This document shows positions 1 to 8,650 of a stretch of DNA of 59,415 nt, piece by piece. The stretch is from Pseudonocardia sp. (lineage in GTDB: Bacteria; Actinomycetota; Actinomycetes; Mycobacteriales; Pseudonocardiaceae). Below the pieces are notes generated by a model. It ran no database searches, was not told the DNA's origin, and saw only the letters and a list, made by a program, of their open reading frames with translations. Numbering within the stretch: position 1 is the stretch's first letter; each line of letters opens with the position of its first letter. Made by a program: the position numbers and the translations under genes. The stretch lies in the NCBI GenBank assembly GCA_019244295.1, contig JAFASX010000122.1, forward strand, positions 1-59,415. The letters are read 5' to 3'.

Positions 1-1
1 C

Positions 2-226
2 ACCGCGATGCGCACCTACTCCCAGTCCGACTTTCACGCCGTCGGCACCTGCCGCATGGGCACCGACCCCCACGCTGTCGTCGACCCCCAGCTGCGCGTA
101 CGCGGAGTCACCGGCCTGCGCCTGGCCAGCGCCGCGATCATGCCCACTATCACCTCAGGCAACACCAACGCCCCGTCGATGATGATCGGCGACCGTTGCG
201 GACGGATCATTCTGGACCACCGCTGA
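2..226 (+). CDS. GMC-family oxidoreductase, C-terminal end (partial)
   Basis: Open at the left edge of the window; only the last ~74 residues are present. The motifs HAVGTCRMG and GNTNAPSMMIGDR match the C-terminal substrate/FAD-binding part of glucose-methanol-choline (GMC) flavoproteins, where the conserved His and Asn form the catalytic pair. Members oxidise alcohols such as choline with FAD. Substrate cannot be judged from this piece. The stop at 224-226 is followed by decayed sequence, so nothing suggests an operon downstream. Confidence 0.85.
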   Translation, partial: TAMRTYSQSDFHAVGTCRMGTDPHAVVDPQLRVRGVTGLRLASAAIMPTITSGNTNAPSMMIGDRCGRIILDHR

Positions 227-309
227 CGCCGCAGGTGGAGAGCAAAACCTTTAGGGGAGGCAGTGCTCACCGGAGGGAGCCTGTTCGCTGTGGCGGGCAC
301 TGTCAACTT

Positions 310-662
310 GGTTGCCTGCCTTTGGCTGGCCGCCGCCGCGGCCCCGACACGACCGCCACCAGCTGATCCATCAAAGCCCTGACCCGCTCGGGCCGTCCTT
401 GCTCGGTGTCCTGGTCAACCCGTCGTCGACCAGGGCGATGAAGGCCCCCCACCGAGCCAGCAGACCCAACTCCGCCGGACCCGCTGAGGGCGCGACATAG
501 CCCGCCATCCGACCCTGGCCCATCCGACCCAGCATCCGCTGCCGCGCCTCACCAACAGCCAGACCGACGTCAGCGGCCCACTGGCGGGCGTGGCGTTCCG
601 CCCCGTTCCAAGAGGGGTTGCACACCGGACGAACCGCCTCGTCCTTCTCATGATCAGCGATC
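310..662 (-). pseudogene. Terpene synthase (class I) N-terminal relic
   Basis: Read leftwards from about 662, the frame gives a stretch with NPSW..AERHARQWAADVGL and then LLARWGAFIALVDDGL. This resembles the start of bacterial class I terpene cyclases (aromatic-rich helix, then the Asp-rich DDxx(D) metal site). The frame stops at 371. Shifting frame near 410 continues with ERVRALMDQLVAVVSGPR, which fits the next helix of the family. Only about 110 residues of the usual ~330 are left and the NSE/DTE motif is absent, so this is a frameshifted fragment. The assignment rests on motif resemblance only. Confidence 0.45.
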
Positions 663-779
663 ATTAGGGAATCCCGCCCAACCCAGTGGGACCACGACAC
701 CTTCGGCGACGCGCACCCGCCCACGCTCAGTTCCTCGACTCGAGGGTAGTCGGCCGCATGACACGGGTTCGCCACCGCC

Positions 780-911
780 GCGGCCGCCCCGGCGGGACGT
801 CCCGCGACCGTCGAGGAGGTCGCCGAGGTTATCGCGTTTCTGGCCACTGACCGGGCCAGCTTTATCCACGGTGCCCTCGTGCCGGTCGACGGTGGGCGCA
901 TCGCGGTGTGA
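780..911 (+). pseudogene. Short-chain dehydrogenase/reductase C-terminal relic
   Basis: About 40 codons ending in TGA at 909-911 read [20 protein letters not shown] followed by [12 protein letters not shown]. This is the usual C-terminal signature of classical SDR enzymes (FabG-like: 'eevA..v.fLaSd.asyitG..l.vDGG'). No Rossmann N-terminus or catalytic YxxxK lies upstream, so it is a 3' fragment. It lies next to the terpene cyclase relic, which suggests remains of a lost terpene tailoring locus or a deletion scar. Confidence 0.6.
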
Positions 912-940
912 CCGACCCGTTGGTCGGTGCCAGCGCCAAC

Positions 941-2416
941 CTAGCCGCGGTATGCCTCCAGCAGGCGCAGCCAGATTTCGCTGATCGTGGGGAAGCAGGG
1001 CACGGCATGCCAGAGCCGATCGATGGGGACTTGGCCGGCGACGGCGACGGTGGCCGAGGTGAGTAGTTCGGCCACGCCCGGTCCGACGAAGGTGACTCCG
1101 AGCAGGTGGTTGTGGTCTAGGTCGACCACCATCCGGGCGCGGCCGGGGTAGCCGTCGGCATACAGGTTGGCGCCAACGACCGTGGCGCCAAGGTCGACGT
1201 CGACCGCGCGAACCCGATGCCCGGCCCGTTCGGCTTGCTCGGCGGTCAGGCCAACGGCGGCCGCTTCCGGATCGGTAAACACGACCTGCGGTACCGCGTG
1301 GACATCAGCCGTGGCGGTATATGCGCTCCAGGGCGTCGTCGGGTCGACCGGCTGTCCACCAGCGCGCGCAGCAAGCACGTTGCCGATGATCCGCGCCTGG
1401 TATTTACCTTGGTGGGTGAGCAGCGCGCGGTGATTGGCGTCACCGGCGGCGTACAGCCAGTCCTGGTGCGGGCCGAGTACCTGGCAGGTGTCGTTGACGT
1501 CCAGCCAGGAACCGGGTGTGAGTCCGATCGTGTCCAGGCCGATGTCGTCGGTGTTGGGTAGGCGGCCGATGGCGAACAGTATCTCGTCCGCTTCGAGTTC
1601 GGTGCCGTCGTCTAACACGAGGGTCACCGGGTCGGTGGGCGCGGGCCGCCGCAGCGCACTGACAGCGACGCGGGTGCGCACGTCCACGCCGGCCCGCCGC
1701 AGCCCATCGGCGACCAGTTCGCCGACCAGCGCCTCCATCCGTGGCAGCAGCCCCGGCGTGCGGGCCAGCAGCGTGATCGAGGCGCCCAGGCCCTGCCAGG
1801 CGGTGGCCATTTCGACGCCGACCGGGCCGCCACCGACCACAGCCAGCCGGGCGGGCACTGTGTGGCTGTCAGTCGCGGCGCGGTTGGTCCACGCCCGGGC
1901 CTGCGCGATACCCGGCAGGTTGGGCAGTGCGGCCCGGCTGCCCGTGCAGACGACCACCGCCTGCCGGGCGGCCAGCACCACCACTCGGTCCTCAGGTGTG
2001 GCGACCGCGACCCGACGCACGCCGTCTAGCCGTGCGTGGCCCCGCACCAACTCAGCGCCGATGTTCTTCACCCCATCAGCCTGGCCGGTGTCGTCCCAGT
2101 TGGCCGTGTAGTGGTCGCGGCGGGCGAACACCCCGGCCACATCCAGCGGGCCGGTGACCGCCTGCCGCGCCCCGTCGACGCGGCCGGTATCGGCAACGGC
2201 AATGACCGGGCGCAGCATCGCCTTGCTCGGAATGCACCCCCAATAGGCGCATTCGCCACCGACCAGTTCCCGCTCCGCCACAGCGACAGCAAACCCGGCG
2301 GCGCGGGCCCGGTCGGCGACGGTCTGGCCAACCGGGCCCGCGCCCATAACGACGACGTCGTACTCGGCGTCCGGCGCGCGGCCGCTGGTCAAGCCGCCGC
2401 GCGTAGGGTTGTTCAT
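941..2416 (-). CDS. Class I pyridine nucleotide-disulfide oxidoreductase (lipoamide dehydrogenase/mercuric reductase-like)
   Basis: 491 residues from the ATG at 2416, which has AAAGGA just upstream on the minus strand. An N-terminal FAD Rossmann motif (VVMGAGPVGQTVA) is followed by the redox-active disulfide site GGECAYWGCIPSK (C-x4-C). A second NAD(P)-binding glycine motif (VVGGGPVGVEMA), an ATG-type FAD motif near 'LYAAGDAN', and a C-terminal dimerisation domain complete the fold. Mercury-specific C-terminal cysteines are absent, so it is a generic NAD(P)H:disulfide/quinone-type flavoenzyme. Its first ~90 codons and leader recur, altered, at 38517-38901. Confidence 0.88.
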   Translation of the reverse strand: MNNPTRGGLTSGRAPDAEYDVVVMGAGPVGQTVADRARAAGFAVAVAERELVGGECAYWGCIPSKAMLRPVIAVADTGRVDGARQAVTGPLDVAGVFARRDHYTANWDDTGQADGVKNIGAELVRGHARLDGVRRVAVATPEDRVVVLAARQAVVVCTGSRAALPNLPGIAQARAWTNRAATDSHTVPARLAVVGGGPVGVEMATAWQGLGASITLLARTPGLLPRMEALVGELVADGLRRAGVDVRTRVAVSALRRPAPTDPVTLVLDDGTELEADEILFAIGRLPNTDDIGLDTIGLTPGSWLDVNDTCQVLGPHQDWLYAAGDANHRALLTHQGKYQARIIGNVLAARAGGQPVDPTTPWSAYTATADVHAVPQVVFTDPEAAAVGLTAEQAERAGHRVRAVDVDLGATVVGANLYADGYPGRARMVVDLDHNHLLGVTFVGPGVAELLTSATVAVAGQVPIDRLWHAVPCFPTISEIWLRLLEAYRG

Positions 2417-2540
2417 GGCCGTCCTTTCGATCACAAGCCGGCGAACAGCGACCGCGGGTCCTCAAGAGTGACCGCGCCGGTCACCGTGACTTCATCCTGG
2501 GGGCGATAGCGGCCATAGACCAGCCGCGGAACTCACCTCG
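2081..2540. repeat. Long dispersed repeat, copy 1 (5' end and leader of the flavoenzyme gene)
   Basis: This 460-base stretch covers the first ~110 codons and 124 bases of upstream leader of the minus-strand flavoenzyme. It is nearly identical to 38517-38901. The second copy differs by scattered substitutions and by an in-frame loss of 75 bases (25 codons) that removes the FAD-binding glycine motif. The two copies are in the same orientation, about 36 kb apart. Confidence 0.92.
2468..2484. promoter_or_regulatory. Inverted repeat in flavoenzyme leader (possible operator)
   Basis: A 7-base inverted repeat, GTGACCG-CGC-CGGTCAC, lies about 52-68 bases upstream of the ATG at 2416. In the second copy of the leader (around 38828-38845) one arm carries a substitution (CGGTTAC). 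The position would suit a repressor or activator site. There is no direct evidence that a protein binds it. Confidence 0.3.
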
Positions 2541-2586
2541 ACCCGACCCGGACACCACCACCGTGGGCTCGGAAGTTACTGACGGG

Positions 2587-3882
2587 TCAGTTGACCCTGG
2601 CCGGGGCTTCAGGAGTCATGGGGCCGTATTGGAGCACCGCGCTGCCCAGCCAGTGACAGGCCAAGAGAGCGAGCTCCACATCGAGTCGACCCTCGCGGAA
2701 GGGACGGCCGCGAAGCTCTTCCGCCTTCTGCACCCGGTACCGCGCGGTGTTGCGATGCAAAAAAAGCTGATCGGCGGTCGAGGTATAACTACCGCCGGTC
2801 CGCAGGAATACACGCGCGGTCTCGCGCAGTCGTGCATTGCGCTCAGAGTCGATCGCCAGCGCGCCGAGCGTCTCCTTGACCCACTCACGAACCGATTCAA
2901 TGTCGGCACACATCATCGCGACCGGAGCGACGTCGATGAAATAGGTCACCGGGACGTGGTGCGGCCCGGCAGCGAGGGCCACGGACTGGGCACGCAGCGC
3001 TTGCTGATGCGTCCGGCGGAACCCTTCAACGCCAGATGCCGGCTCACCGAGCGCAATCGAGACGGCCGGTTCACGCTCCGCGATCACCGCCTGAGGCTCG
3101 CCGCGTCTCAGCATCGCTCCCGGAGTGATCGCAAGCCACGCCCAGGCGCTGGTCTCGTCACAGGGGACAAATAGGGGAACCCGCGGAGACCCCGCCGCCA
3201 CCGCCAGCGCGGAGGCCACGCGGCCCAGCCGCTCCAACGGATCGCGGTCTGCCGATGCCGTGCTGTCAACCCAGAGGACGACACCGAGGTGGCGCTGCAG
3301 CAGGCGGTATCCCAGCGTGGTCTCCGCCGCCACGAGATCGACGTTGGCGCCCGCGAGCACCGACTTCACCCGCATGGTCACAACCGCACTGCGGTTGCGC
3401 ACCCAGCGCTCACGAGCGCTCTCGTAGGCGGCAACGACCTGTTCGACCACGCGATCGAGGGTGTCTGAGACATGCTCGACCATCCACTGGGTGCCGGCGC
3501 CCTCAACGTGGTCACCCGGTGTCTGGTCCAGCAGCTCATCGATGCAGTGCCGGAGAAAGCGAGCCTGACCGACACGGTAGGCACGGATCAGCGCCGTGGC
3601 GGGGACATCGCGCTGGGCCAGCCGCCGAGCGTACTCCAGGGCGGCAGTCGGCGCCTCGACATGGGCGGTGACGATCCCGTGCCGGAGCATGTGAACGACA
3701 GTGACGACATTCTCTTCAACACTGGCACCCAGCAGGCTGATCAGCGCAGGATCGCCACCCAATATGGGGATGTCGCGTTGGATCAAGTCGCGGATGTCCG
3801 TTGCGAGCTCGGCGATTCGGGATTCCAGGCTGGCTGCCACCGAGGCGACCCGCTCCCCGACCCGAGCATCGCTGACTTCCAC
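2587..3882 (-). CDS. PucR/CdaR-type transcriptional regulator
   Basis: 431 residues from a GTG start at 3882. The C-terminal ~60 residues carry the PucR helix-turn-helix signature (SYTSTADQLFLHRNTARYRV), in which a DNA-binding helix follows 'T...A..L..H.NT..YR'. The N-terminal and central parts resemble the GGDEF-like/RsbT co-antagonist-type sensory region of the family. It is transcribed away from the catabolic operon at 4286. Regulators of this class usually respond to a pathway substrate or CoA ester, so it is the likely controller of that operon. The leader between them (3883-4285) would hold both promoters. Confidence 0.88.
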   Translation of the reverse strand: MEVSDARVGERVASVAASLESRIAELATDIRDLIQRDIPILGGDPALISLLGASVEENVVTVVHMLRHGIVTAHVEAPTAALEYARRLAQRDVPATALIRAYRVGQARFLRHCIDELLDQTPGDHVEGAGTQWMVEHVSDTLDRVVEQVVAAYESARERWVRNRSAVVTMRVKSVLAGANVDLVAAETTLGYRLLQRHLGVVLWVDSTASADRDPLERLGRVASALAVAAGSPRVPLFVPCDETSAWAWLAITPGAMLRRGEPQAVIAEREPAVSIALGEPASGVEGFRRTHQQALRAQSVALAAGPHHVPVTYFIDVAPVAMMCADIESVREWVKETLGALAIDSERNARLRETARVFLRTGGSYTSTADQLFLHRNTARYRVQKAEELRGRPFREGRLDVELALLACHWLGSAVLQYGPMTPEAPARVN

Positions 3883-4285
3883 ACGGTGATCGTAGGTCCA
3901 GCCGGGCGCTGCCGAGAACAGCGAGAAGGTAACCGACAGGACTTATGAGATCGGATGCGGGAACTGCTCGCACCCCACCGTTGTCGTACAGGGAATACCA
4001 CAGGCAGGGAAAATTTCGTGGCGGCAGCACAATCTCACCTCTCCACCACAGCGCCAGTATTAGCTGGGCGACGACGGCGAAAAGTTCGGGCAGCGTCGCA
4101 CCACGACCGCTCCCGCGGAGGTACGTATGTCTGGTCCCGCTTAGACGCACCTTTGTCGTCTGGAGACTGGTCTTTTTCGATTGGTGACACGCCCGCGAAC
4201 CCGAACGTGGCCCGCTGGCTTGACAGTATCACGGACAGCCGATCGTCGCGTTGCGGGAACCGGGAACAGCTGAAGAGAGGATGCG
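3883..4285. other. Divergent intergenic region between PucR gene and catabolic operon
   Basis: 403 bases without a convincing gene. It is noticeably more A/T-rich in places than its surroundings, as expected for back-to-back promoters. I could not assign clear -35/-10 elements or a strong symmetrical operator by eye. A purine-rich AGAGAGG stretch just before the ATG at 4286 serves as ribosome binding site for the acyl-CoA dehydrogenase. Confidence 0.5.
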
Positions 4286-5509
4286 ATGAGCGCCACAGTG
4301 ACTTTGCCGGCACCGCCTGGGCCTTATCTGGAGCCGGGGCCGCTGCCAGGCGATTTCTATGCCTATGAGGAGCTGCTCTCGGACAAGGAACGGGAGAAGG
4401 TCGAGCGCCTTCGTGAGTTCCTTCGCACGCAGGTCGCGCCGATTGTTGACGACTATTGGGCACGGGCGGAGTTCCCGTTCCAGCTCGTCGAGGGCTTCGC
4501 GAAGCTGGGACTTTTGGACTGGGCCGACCCCAGCTCGTCGGAGCCCAGGCCGAGCAACCTTCTTGTTGGCGTCACCGCGTTGGAGCTTGCGCATGCTGAC
4601 GCGTCGGTGGCGACGTTTTTCGGCGTGCACACGGGCCTGGCGGTGGGCAGCATCCTGACTTGCGGGTCCGAGGAGCAGAAGCGGCGGTGGTTGCCGGCGA
4701 TGGTCCGCTTCGAGAAGATCGGCGCTTTCGCGTTGACCGAGCCGCACGGCGGCTCCGACGTGGCCGGTGGCCTGGAGACGACCGCGCGTCGCGACGGCGA
4801 GGAATGGGTCCTGAACGGAGCGAAGCGGTGGATCGGAAACGCGACGTTCGCTGACCTGATCGTCGTGTGGGCCCGCGATGTCGAGACGCATAAGGTGCTG
4901 GGCTTCGTCGTGGAGAAGGACACCCCTGGCTTCACCGCGACGAAGATCGAGAACAAGATCGCGCTGCGGATTGTGCAAAACGCCAACATTGTGCTCGATG
5001 GCTGCCGCGTTCCGGAAGCCAACCGCCTGCAGAACGCGAACTCGTTTAAGGACACCGCCAAGATCCTGCGCCTGACGCGCAGTGGCGTGGCGTGGGAGTC
5101 GGTGGGTGTGATGTTGGCTGCCTATGAGATCGCGCTGCAGTACGCCAAGGAGCGCCAGCAGTTCGGGCGCCCGATCGGAAAGTTCCAGCTCGTTCAGGAC
5201 CTGCTGGTGAAGATGCTCGGCAACGCCACGGCATGTTGCGGGATGGTGGTTCGCCTGGCCCAGCTGCAGGACGCCGGGGTGTACCGCGACGAGCAATCCG
5301 CGCTGGCGAAGGCCTATTGCACGGTACGGATGCGCGAGGTCGTGGGCTGGGCGCGAGAGCTGCTGGCCGGCAACGGCATCGTCCTGGACTACAACATTGG
5401 CCGCTTCGTCGCCGACGCGGAGGCCCTCTACTCGTATGAGGGGACCCGGGAGATCCAGACGCTCATCGTCGGGCGCGCGGTGACCGGCGGCTTAAGCGCG
5501 TTCGTGTGA
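4286..5509 (+). CDS. Acyl-CoA dehydrogenase (CaiA/glutaryl-CoA dehydrogenase-like)
   Basis: 407 residues, full length for the family. N-terminal helical domain, then the FAD/substrate motifs FALTEPHGGSDVAG and NGAKRWIGNA, and a C-terminal bundle with RQQFGRPIGKFQLVQ. The catalytic base is placed in the YSYEGTREIQTL motif (Glu of YEGT, as in glutaryl- and medium-chain enzymes). It oxidises or reduces an acyl-CoA alpha-beta bond with FAD. As first gene of an operon with CaiB- and CaiD-like enzymes, a crotonobetainyl-CoA or related trimethylammonium acyl-CoA substrate is plausible (inference). Stop and next start are 10 bases apart. Confidence 0.9.
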   Translation: MSATVTLPAPPGPYLEPGPLPGDFYAYEELLSDKEREKVERLREFLRTQVAPIVDDYWARAEFPFQLVEGFAKLGLLDWADPSSSEPRPSNLLVGVTALELAHADASVATFFGVHTGLAVGSILTCGSEEQKRRWLPAMVRFEKIGAFALTEPHGGSDVAGGLETTARRDGEEWVLNGAKRWIGNATFADLIVVWARDVETHKVLGFVVEKDTPGFTATKIENKIALRIVQNANIVLDGCRVPEANRLQNANSFKDTAKILRLTRSGVAWESVGVMLAAYEIALQYAKERQQFGRPIGKFQLVQDLLVKMLGNATACCGMVVRLAQLQDAGVYRDEQSALAKAYCTVRMREVVGWARELLAGNGIVLDYNIGRFVADAEALYSYEGTREIQTLIVGRAVTGGLSAFV

Positions 5510-5519
5510 GGTGATAACG

Positions 5520-6752
5520 ATGGCAACCGAATCTGTCTTCGCCGGCCTGAAGGTCCTCGACGTAGCGAGCTTTATCGCGGGACCGGCCGCGGCGGCTGTG
5601 CTCTCCGATTTCGGAGCGGATGTGATCAAGGTTGAGCCGCCGGGAAAGGGCGATCTTCAGCGGACTCTGGGCTCCGTACCGCCCAGTCCCCGCGCGCACA
5701 CCAACTACAACTGGCACCTGGCCAATCGCAATAAACGCGGAATGGCGATCGACCTGAAGTCACCGGGCGGGACCACGATCCTCAAGCGCCTCGTCGAGTG
5801 GGCGGACGTGGTCATCACGAACTTCCCGCACGGCACGCGCGAGAAGCTGCACCTGGGCTATGAGGAAGTCTCGGGATGGAATCCGCAGGTCATCTACGCC
5901 GACATCACCGGCTTCGGAGATGCCGGCCCCGATGCCATGCTGCCGGGGTTCGATGTGACCGCGTACTGGTCGCGCAGCGGGCTGCTGGCCTCGACCCGCG
6001 ACGCGGGGGCCCCGCCGACGGTGCCGGTTTTCGGCAGCGGCGACTACATGGCCGCGATTGGCCTCTACTCGGCGATCGTGACCGCCCTGTACCACCGCGA
6101 GCGGACGGGGGTGGGGGCGAATGTCGGGACCTCGCTGCTGGCCGAGGGTGTGTGGGCCACGGGAACGCTGGTGGCCGGCGCGCTGGCTGGGGGCAAGTCC
6201 TTCGGGCTGCATGACCGGACCGCACCGGTGAATCCACTGATCAACCCCTATCAGTCCGCGGATGGCCAGTGGTTCATGCTCGTCGCTTCACCCCCGCATT
6301 GGCCGGGGTTGGCAAGGGCCGTCGGGCATCCCGAGCTTCTCACCGATCCGCGTTTCGCGGACCCTGAAGGCTTCACGAAGAACTCCGCCGTGCTGACCGG
6401 GCTGCTCGACGCCGAGTTCCGTTCGCGGCCGCTTGCTCATTGGAAGGAGGTCCTGGGCCGGGAGCGCATCACCTACAGCGTCATTCAGACGCCAGAGGAG
6501 GCCGCGAAGGATCCGCAGCTGCGTGCCAACGACATCGTCGTGCCCGTGGAGGGGGTCAGCGGGCTGGAATACACCGTCAACAGCCCGATCACCCTCCGAG
6601 GGGTTTCGAAGGTGTCGGCGAGGCGAGCGCCGGAGCTGGGTGAGCACAACGACGAGGTCCTCGCTGATCTGGGTTTCAGCACTGAAGAGATCGAAGGGCT
6701 TCGCGCCAAGGGGGCGATTCCCGGCGCGACGAAACTGGAGGCAACGCAATGA
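5520..6752 (+). CDS. Family III CoA-transferase (CaiB/BaiF-like)
   Basis: 410 residues from the ATG at 5520, preferred over an upstream GTG at 5511 because GAGGTG precedes it at 5508-5513. Family III CoA-transferases move CoA between carboxylates through an aspartyl-CoA intermediate. The N-terminal VLDVASFIAGPAAAAVLSDFG and DVIKVEPPG motifs and the GSGDYMAAIGLYSAI segment with the expected catalytic Asp are present. In CaiB this enzyme activates carnitine using gamma-butyrobetainyl- or crotonobetainyl-CoA. The 3' end overlaps the next gene by four bases (ATGA), so translation is coupled. Confidence 0.92.
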   Translation: MATESVFAGLKVLDVASFIAGPAAAAVLSDFGADVIKVEPPGKGDLQRTLGSVPPSPRAHTNYNWHLANRNKRGMAIDLKSPGGTTILKRLVEWADVVITNFPHGTREKLHLGYEEVSGWNPQVIYADITGFGDAGPDAMLPGFDVTAYWSRSGLLASTRDAGAPPTVPVFGSGDYMAAIGLYSAIVTALYHRERTGVGANVGTSLLAEGVWATGTLVAGALAGGKSFGLHDRTAPVNPLINPYQSADGQWFMLVASPPHWPGLARAVGHPELLTDPRFADPEGFTKNSAVLTGLLDAEFRSRPLAHWKEVLGRERITYSVIQTPEEAAKDPQLRANDIVVPVEGVSGLEYTVNSPITLRGVSKVSARRAPELGEHNDEVLADLGFSTEEIEGLRAKGAIPGATKLEATQ

Positions 6753-7531
6753 GCACGACGAGCGAAGCGACCGACTTAGTGTTGCATGAGCGCCGCGAGG
6801 GCGTGCTAACGATCACGATCAACCGCCCGGCGCAGAAGAACGCGCTCAACCACGAGGTCGCACTCCAGCTGGCATCGGCGGTGGACCTGCTCGATGCGGA
6901 TCCGGAACTGTCGGTGGGCGTTCTTACCGGCGCAGGCGGGGTGTTCAGCGCCGGCATGGACCTGAAGGCATTCGCGAAGGGCGAGCTGCCGGTGCTGCCT
7001 GGCCGGGGATTCGGCGGGCTCACCCGCGCGGTGGTGCGCAAGCCGTTGATCGCCGCGGTCGAGGGCTGGGCGCTCGGCGGCGGCTTCGAGCTGGTGCTGG
7101 CCTGCGACCTGATCGTCGCGGCGCAGGATGCACAGTTCGGGTTTCCCGAAGTCACCTGGGGTATCGCCCCGCTGGAGGGAGGCCTGGTCCGGCTACCGCA
7201 CCGACTCCCGTACCACATCGCCGTCCGGCTACTGCTCACCGGCGAGCGGCTGCCCGCCGCCGAAGCCAAGCAGTACGGGCTGGTCAATGAGCTGACCGCA
7301 CCGGGCGCCGCGCTGGAGGGGGCGCACGAGCTGGCACGGCGCGTCGCCAAGAACGCACCGCTGGCGCTGGCGGCCACCAAGGAGGTCCTGCGCGCCACGC
7401 AGGGTCTCAACGATAGCGACGCGTTCCGGCGCCAGGATGAGCTCACGTCCGGACTGGCGTCTAGCGAGGACGCGCGCGAAGGCGCGCGGGCGTTCGCCGA
7501 GAAGCGCGCACCCGTCTGGCACGGCCGCTGA
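6749..7531 (+). CDS. Enoyl-CoA hydratase/isomerase (CaiD-like)
   Basis: 260 residues of crotonase fold. The oxyanion-hole segments NALNHEVALQLASA..FSAGMDLKAFAKG and VEGWALGGGFELVLACDLIVA are present, and GFPEVTWGIAPLEGGLVRLP holds the catalytic-loop Glu position typical of crotonobetainyl-CoA hydratases. It would interconvert an enoyl-CoA and a 3-hydroxyacyl-CoA, for example crotonobetainyl-CoA and carnitinyl-CoA. It overlaps the CoA-transferase gene by four bases. A 63-base gap with an AGGAG site leads to the next gene. Confidence 0.9.
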   Translation: MSTTSEATDLVLHERREGVLTITINRPAQKNALNHEVALQLASAVDLLDADPELSVGVLTGAGGVFSAGMDLKAFAKGELPVLPGRGFGGLTRAVVRKPLIAAVEGWALGGGFELVLACDLIVAAQDAQFGFPEVTWGIAPLEGGLVRLPHRLPYHIAVRLLLTGERLPAAEAKQYGLVNELTAPGAALEGAHELARRVAKNAPLALAATKEVLRATQGLNDSDAFRRQDELTSGLASSEDAREGARAFAEKRAPVWHGR

Positions 7532-7594
7532 GGCCCGCCACTCCAGGCACCTCCCCCACAGCCTGTATCCACCTCCCAGCAGGAGCGACAAATC

Positions 7595-8575
7595 ATGACT
7601 TCGCATCGACCCGTCCATCGCGTAGCGATCGTCGGCACCGGCACCATCGGTGCCAGTTGGGCGACGCACTATCTCGCTCGAGGCTTTGACGTCACGGCAA
7701 CCGACCCGGCCCCCCATGCGGAGACCGCTCTCCGCTCGTACGTCGACGCGGCATGGGAGGGAGCAACCACGCTCGGGCTCTCGCCCGGAGCCTCACCCGA
7801 TCGCTTGAGGTTCACCGCCGAGATGCGGCAGGCCGTCGCGGACGCTGATTTCGTGCAGGAGAACGCGCCGGAGCGCCCAGAGTTCAAGGTCAAGCTGTTC
7901 GCTGACATCGACGACGCGACGCCGCCCGACGCGATCATCGCGTCGAGTTCGTCGGGCATCACGATGAGCGTCATCCAGGCCCAGTGCCGGCATCCGGAGC
8001 GAACCGTCATCGGCCATCCCTTCAACCCGCCGCACGTCATCCCGCTGGTCGAGGTCGTCGGCGGAACGAAGACCGCCCCGGAGACGGTCCACGACGCGAT
8101 GGCGTTCTACGCCTCGATCGGCAAGAGACCGATTCATCTCAAGAAGGAGGTTCCCGGGCACGTCGCCAACCGTCTCCAGGCCGCGCTGTATCGCGAGGTC
8201 GTCTACCTGATCGAGCAGGGAGTGCTGGATGTCGCAGGTGCCGACGATGCGGTGTCCTGGGGTCCAGGGCTGCGGTGGGGTGTCATGGGACCCAATCTGC
8301 TGTGGCATCTGGGCGGAGGCGAGGGCGGCATCCAGCATTTCATGGACACTCTCATGCCGCAGATGGCCGGCTCCTTATGGCCGGCGCTGGGCAACCCACA
8401 GCTCACGCCCGAGCTCCAGGAGCAGATCGTCAACGGCGTCCTGGAAGAGGCCGACGGGCACTCGATCGATGAGCTGGCCACCCAGCGCGACGCGATGCTG
8501 TTCGGTCTGCTGGCCGTGCGCGCCCAGTATGCGGCATCCGGCGCGCAGACTGCCGCAGCCCGTCAGTCCGCATAA
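7595..8575 (+). CDS. L-carnitine dehydrogenase / 3-hydroxyacyl-CoA dehydrogenase family protein
   Basis: 326 residues. N-terminal NAD-binding motif VAIVGTGTIGASWATHYLARG, and the catalytic region IGHPFNPPHVIPLVEVVGG with the His and Glu used by 3-hydroxyacyl-CoA dehydrogenases. Single-domain proteins of this size that act on free hydroxy acids include L-carnitine 3-dehydrogenase and lambda-crystallin-type enzymes. It would oxidise the 3-hydroxyl with NAD+. With CaiA/B/D-like neighbours, carnitine or a similar beta-hydroxy acid is the most economical substrate. No thioesterase or beta-keto-cleavage domain is fused. Confidence 0.85.
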   Translation: MTSHRPVHRVAIVGTGTIGASWATHYLARGFDVTATDPAPHAETALRSYVDAAWEGATTLGLSPGASPDRLRFTAEMRQAVADADFVQENAPERPEFKVKLFADIDDATPPDAIIASSSSGITMSVIQAQCRHPERTVIGHPFNPPHVIPLVEVVGGTKTAPETVHDAMAFYASIGKRPIHLKKEVPGHVANRLQAALYREVVYLIEQGVLDVAGADDAVSWGPGLRWGVMGPNLLWHLGGGEGGIQHFMDTLMPQMAGSLWPALGNPQLTPELQEQIVNGVLEEADGHSIDELATQRDAMLFGLLAVRAQYAASGAQTAAARQSA

Positions 8576-8650
8576 GACCCGCATAAGCCGATACCCGCTG
8601 TCCCCGGGACGGTGCGTGGTGCTCGGTCTTCCCCGCGAAAGGAAACGACT

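Noticed and set aside
1434..2111. 225-codon plus-strand frame inside the flavoenzyme gene
   Set aside because: Ser/Thr/Arg-rich shadow of the minus-strand gene, with no recognisable domain.
4229..5296. 355-codon minus-strand frame opposite the acyl-CoA dehydrogenase
   Set aside because: Antisense shadow; the plus strand has all acyl-CoA dehydrogenase motifs.
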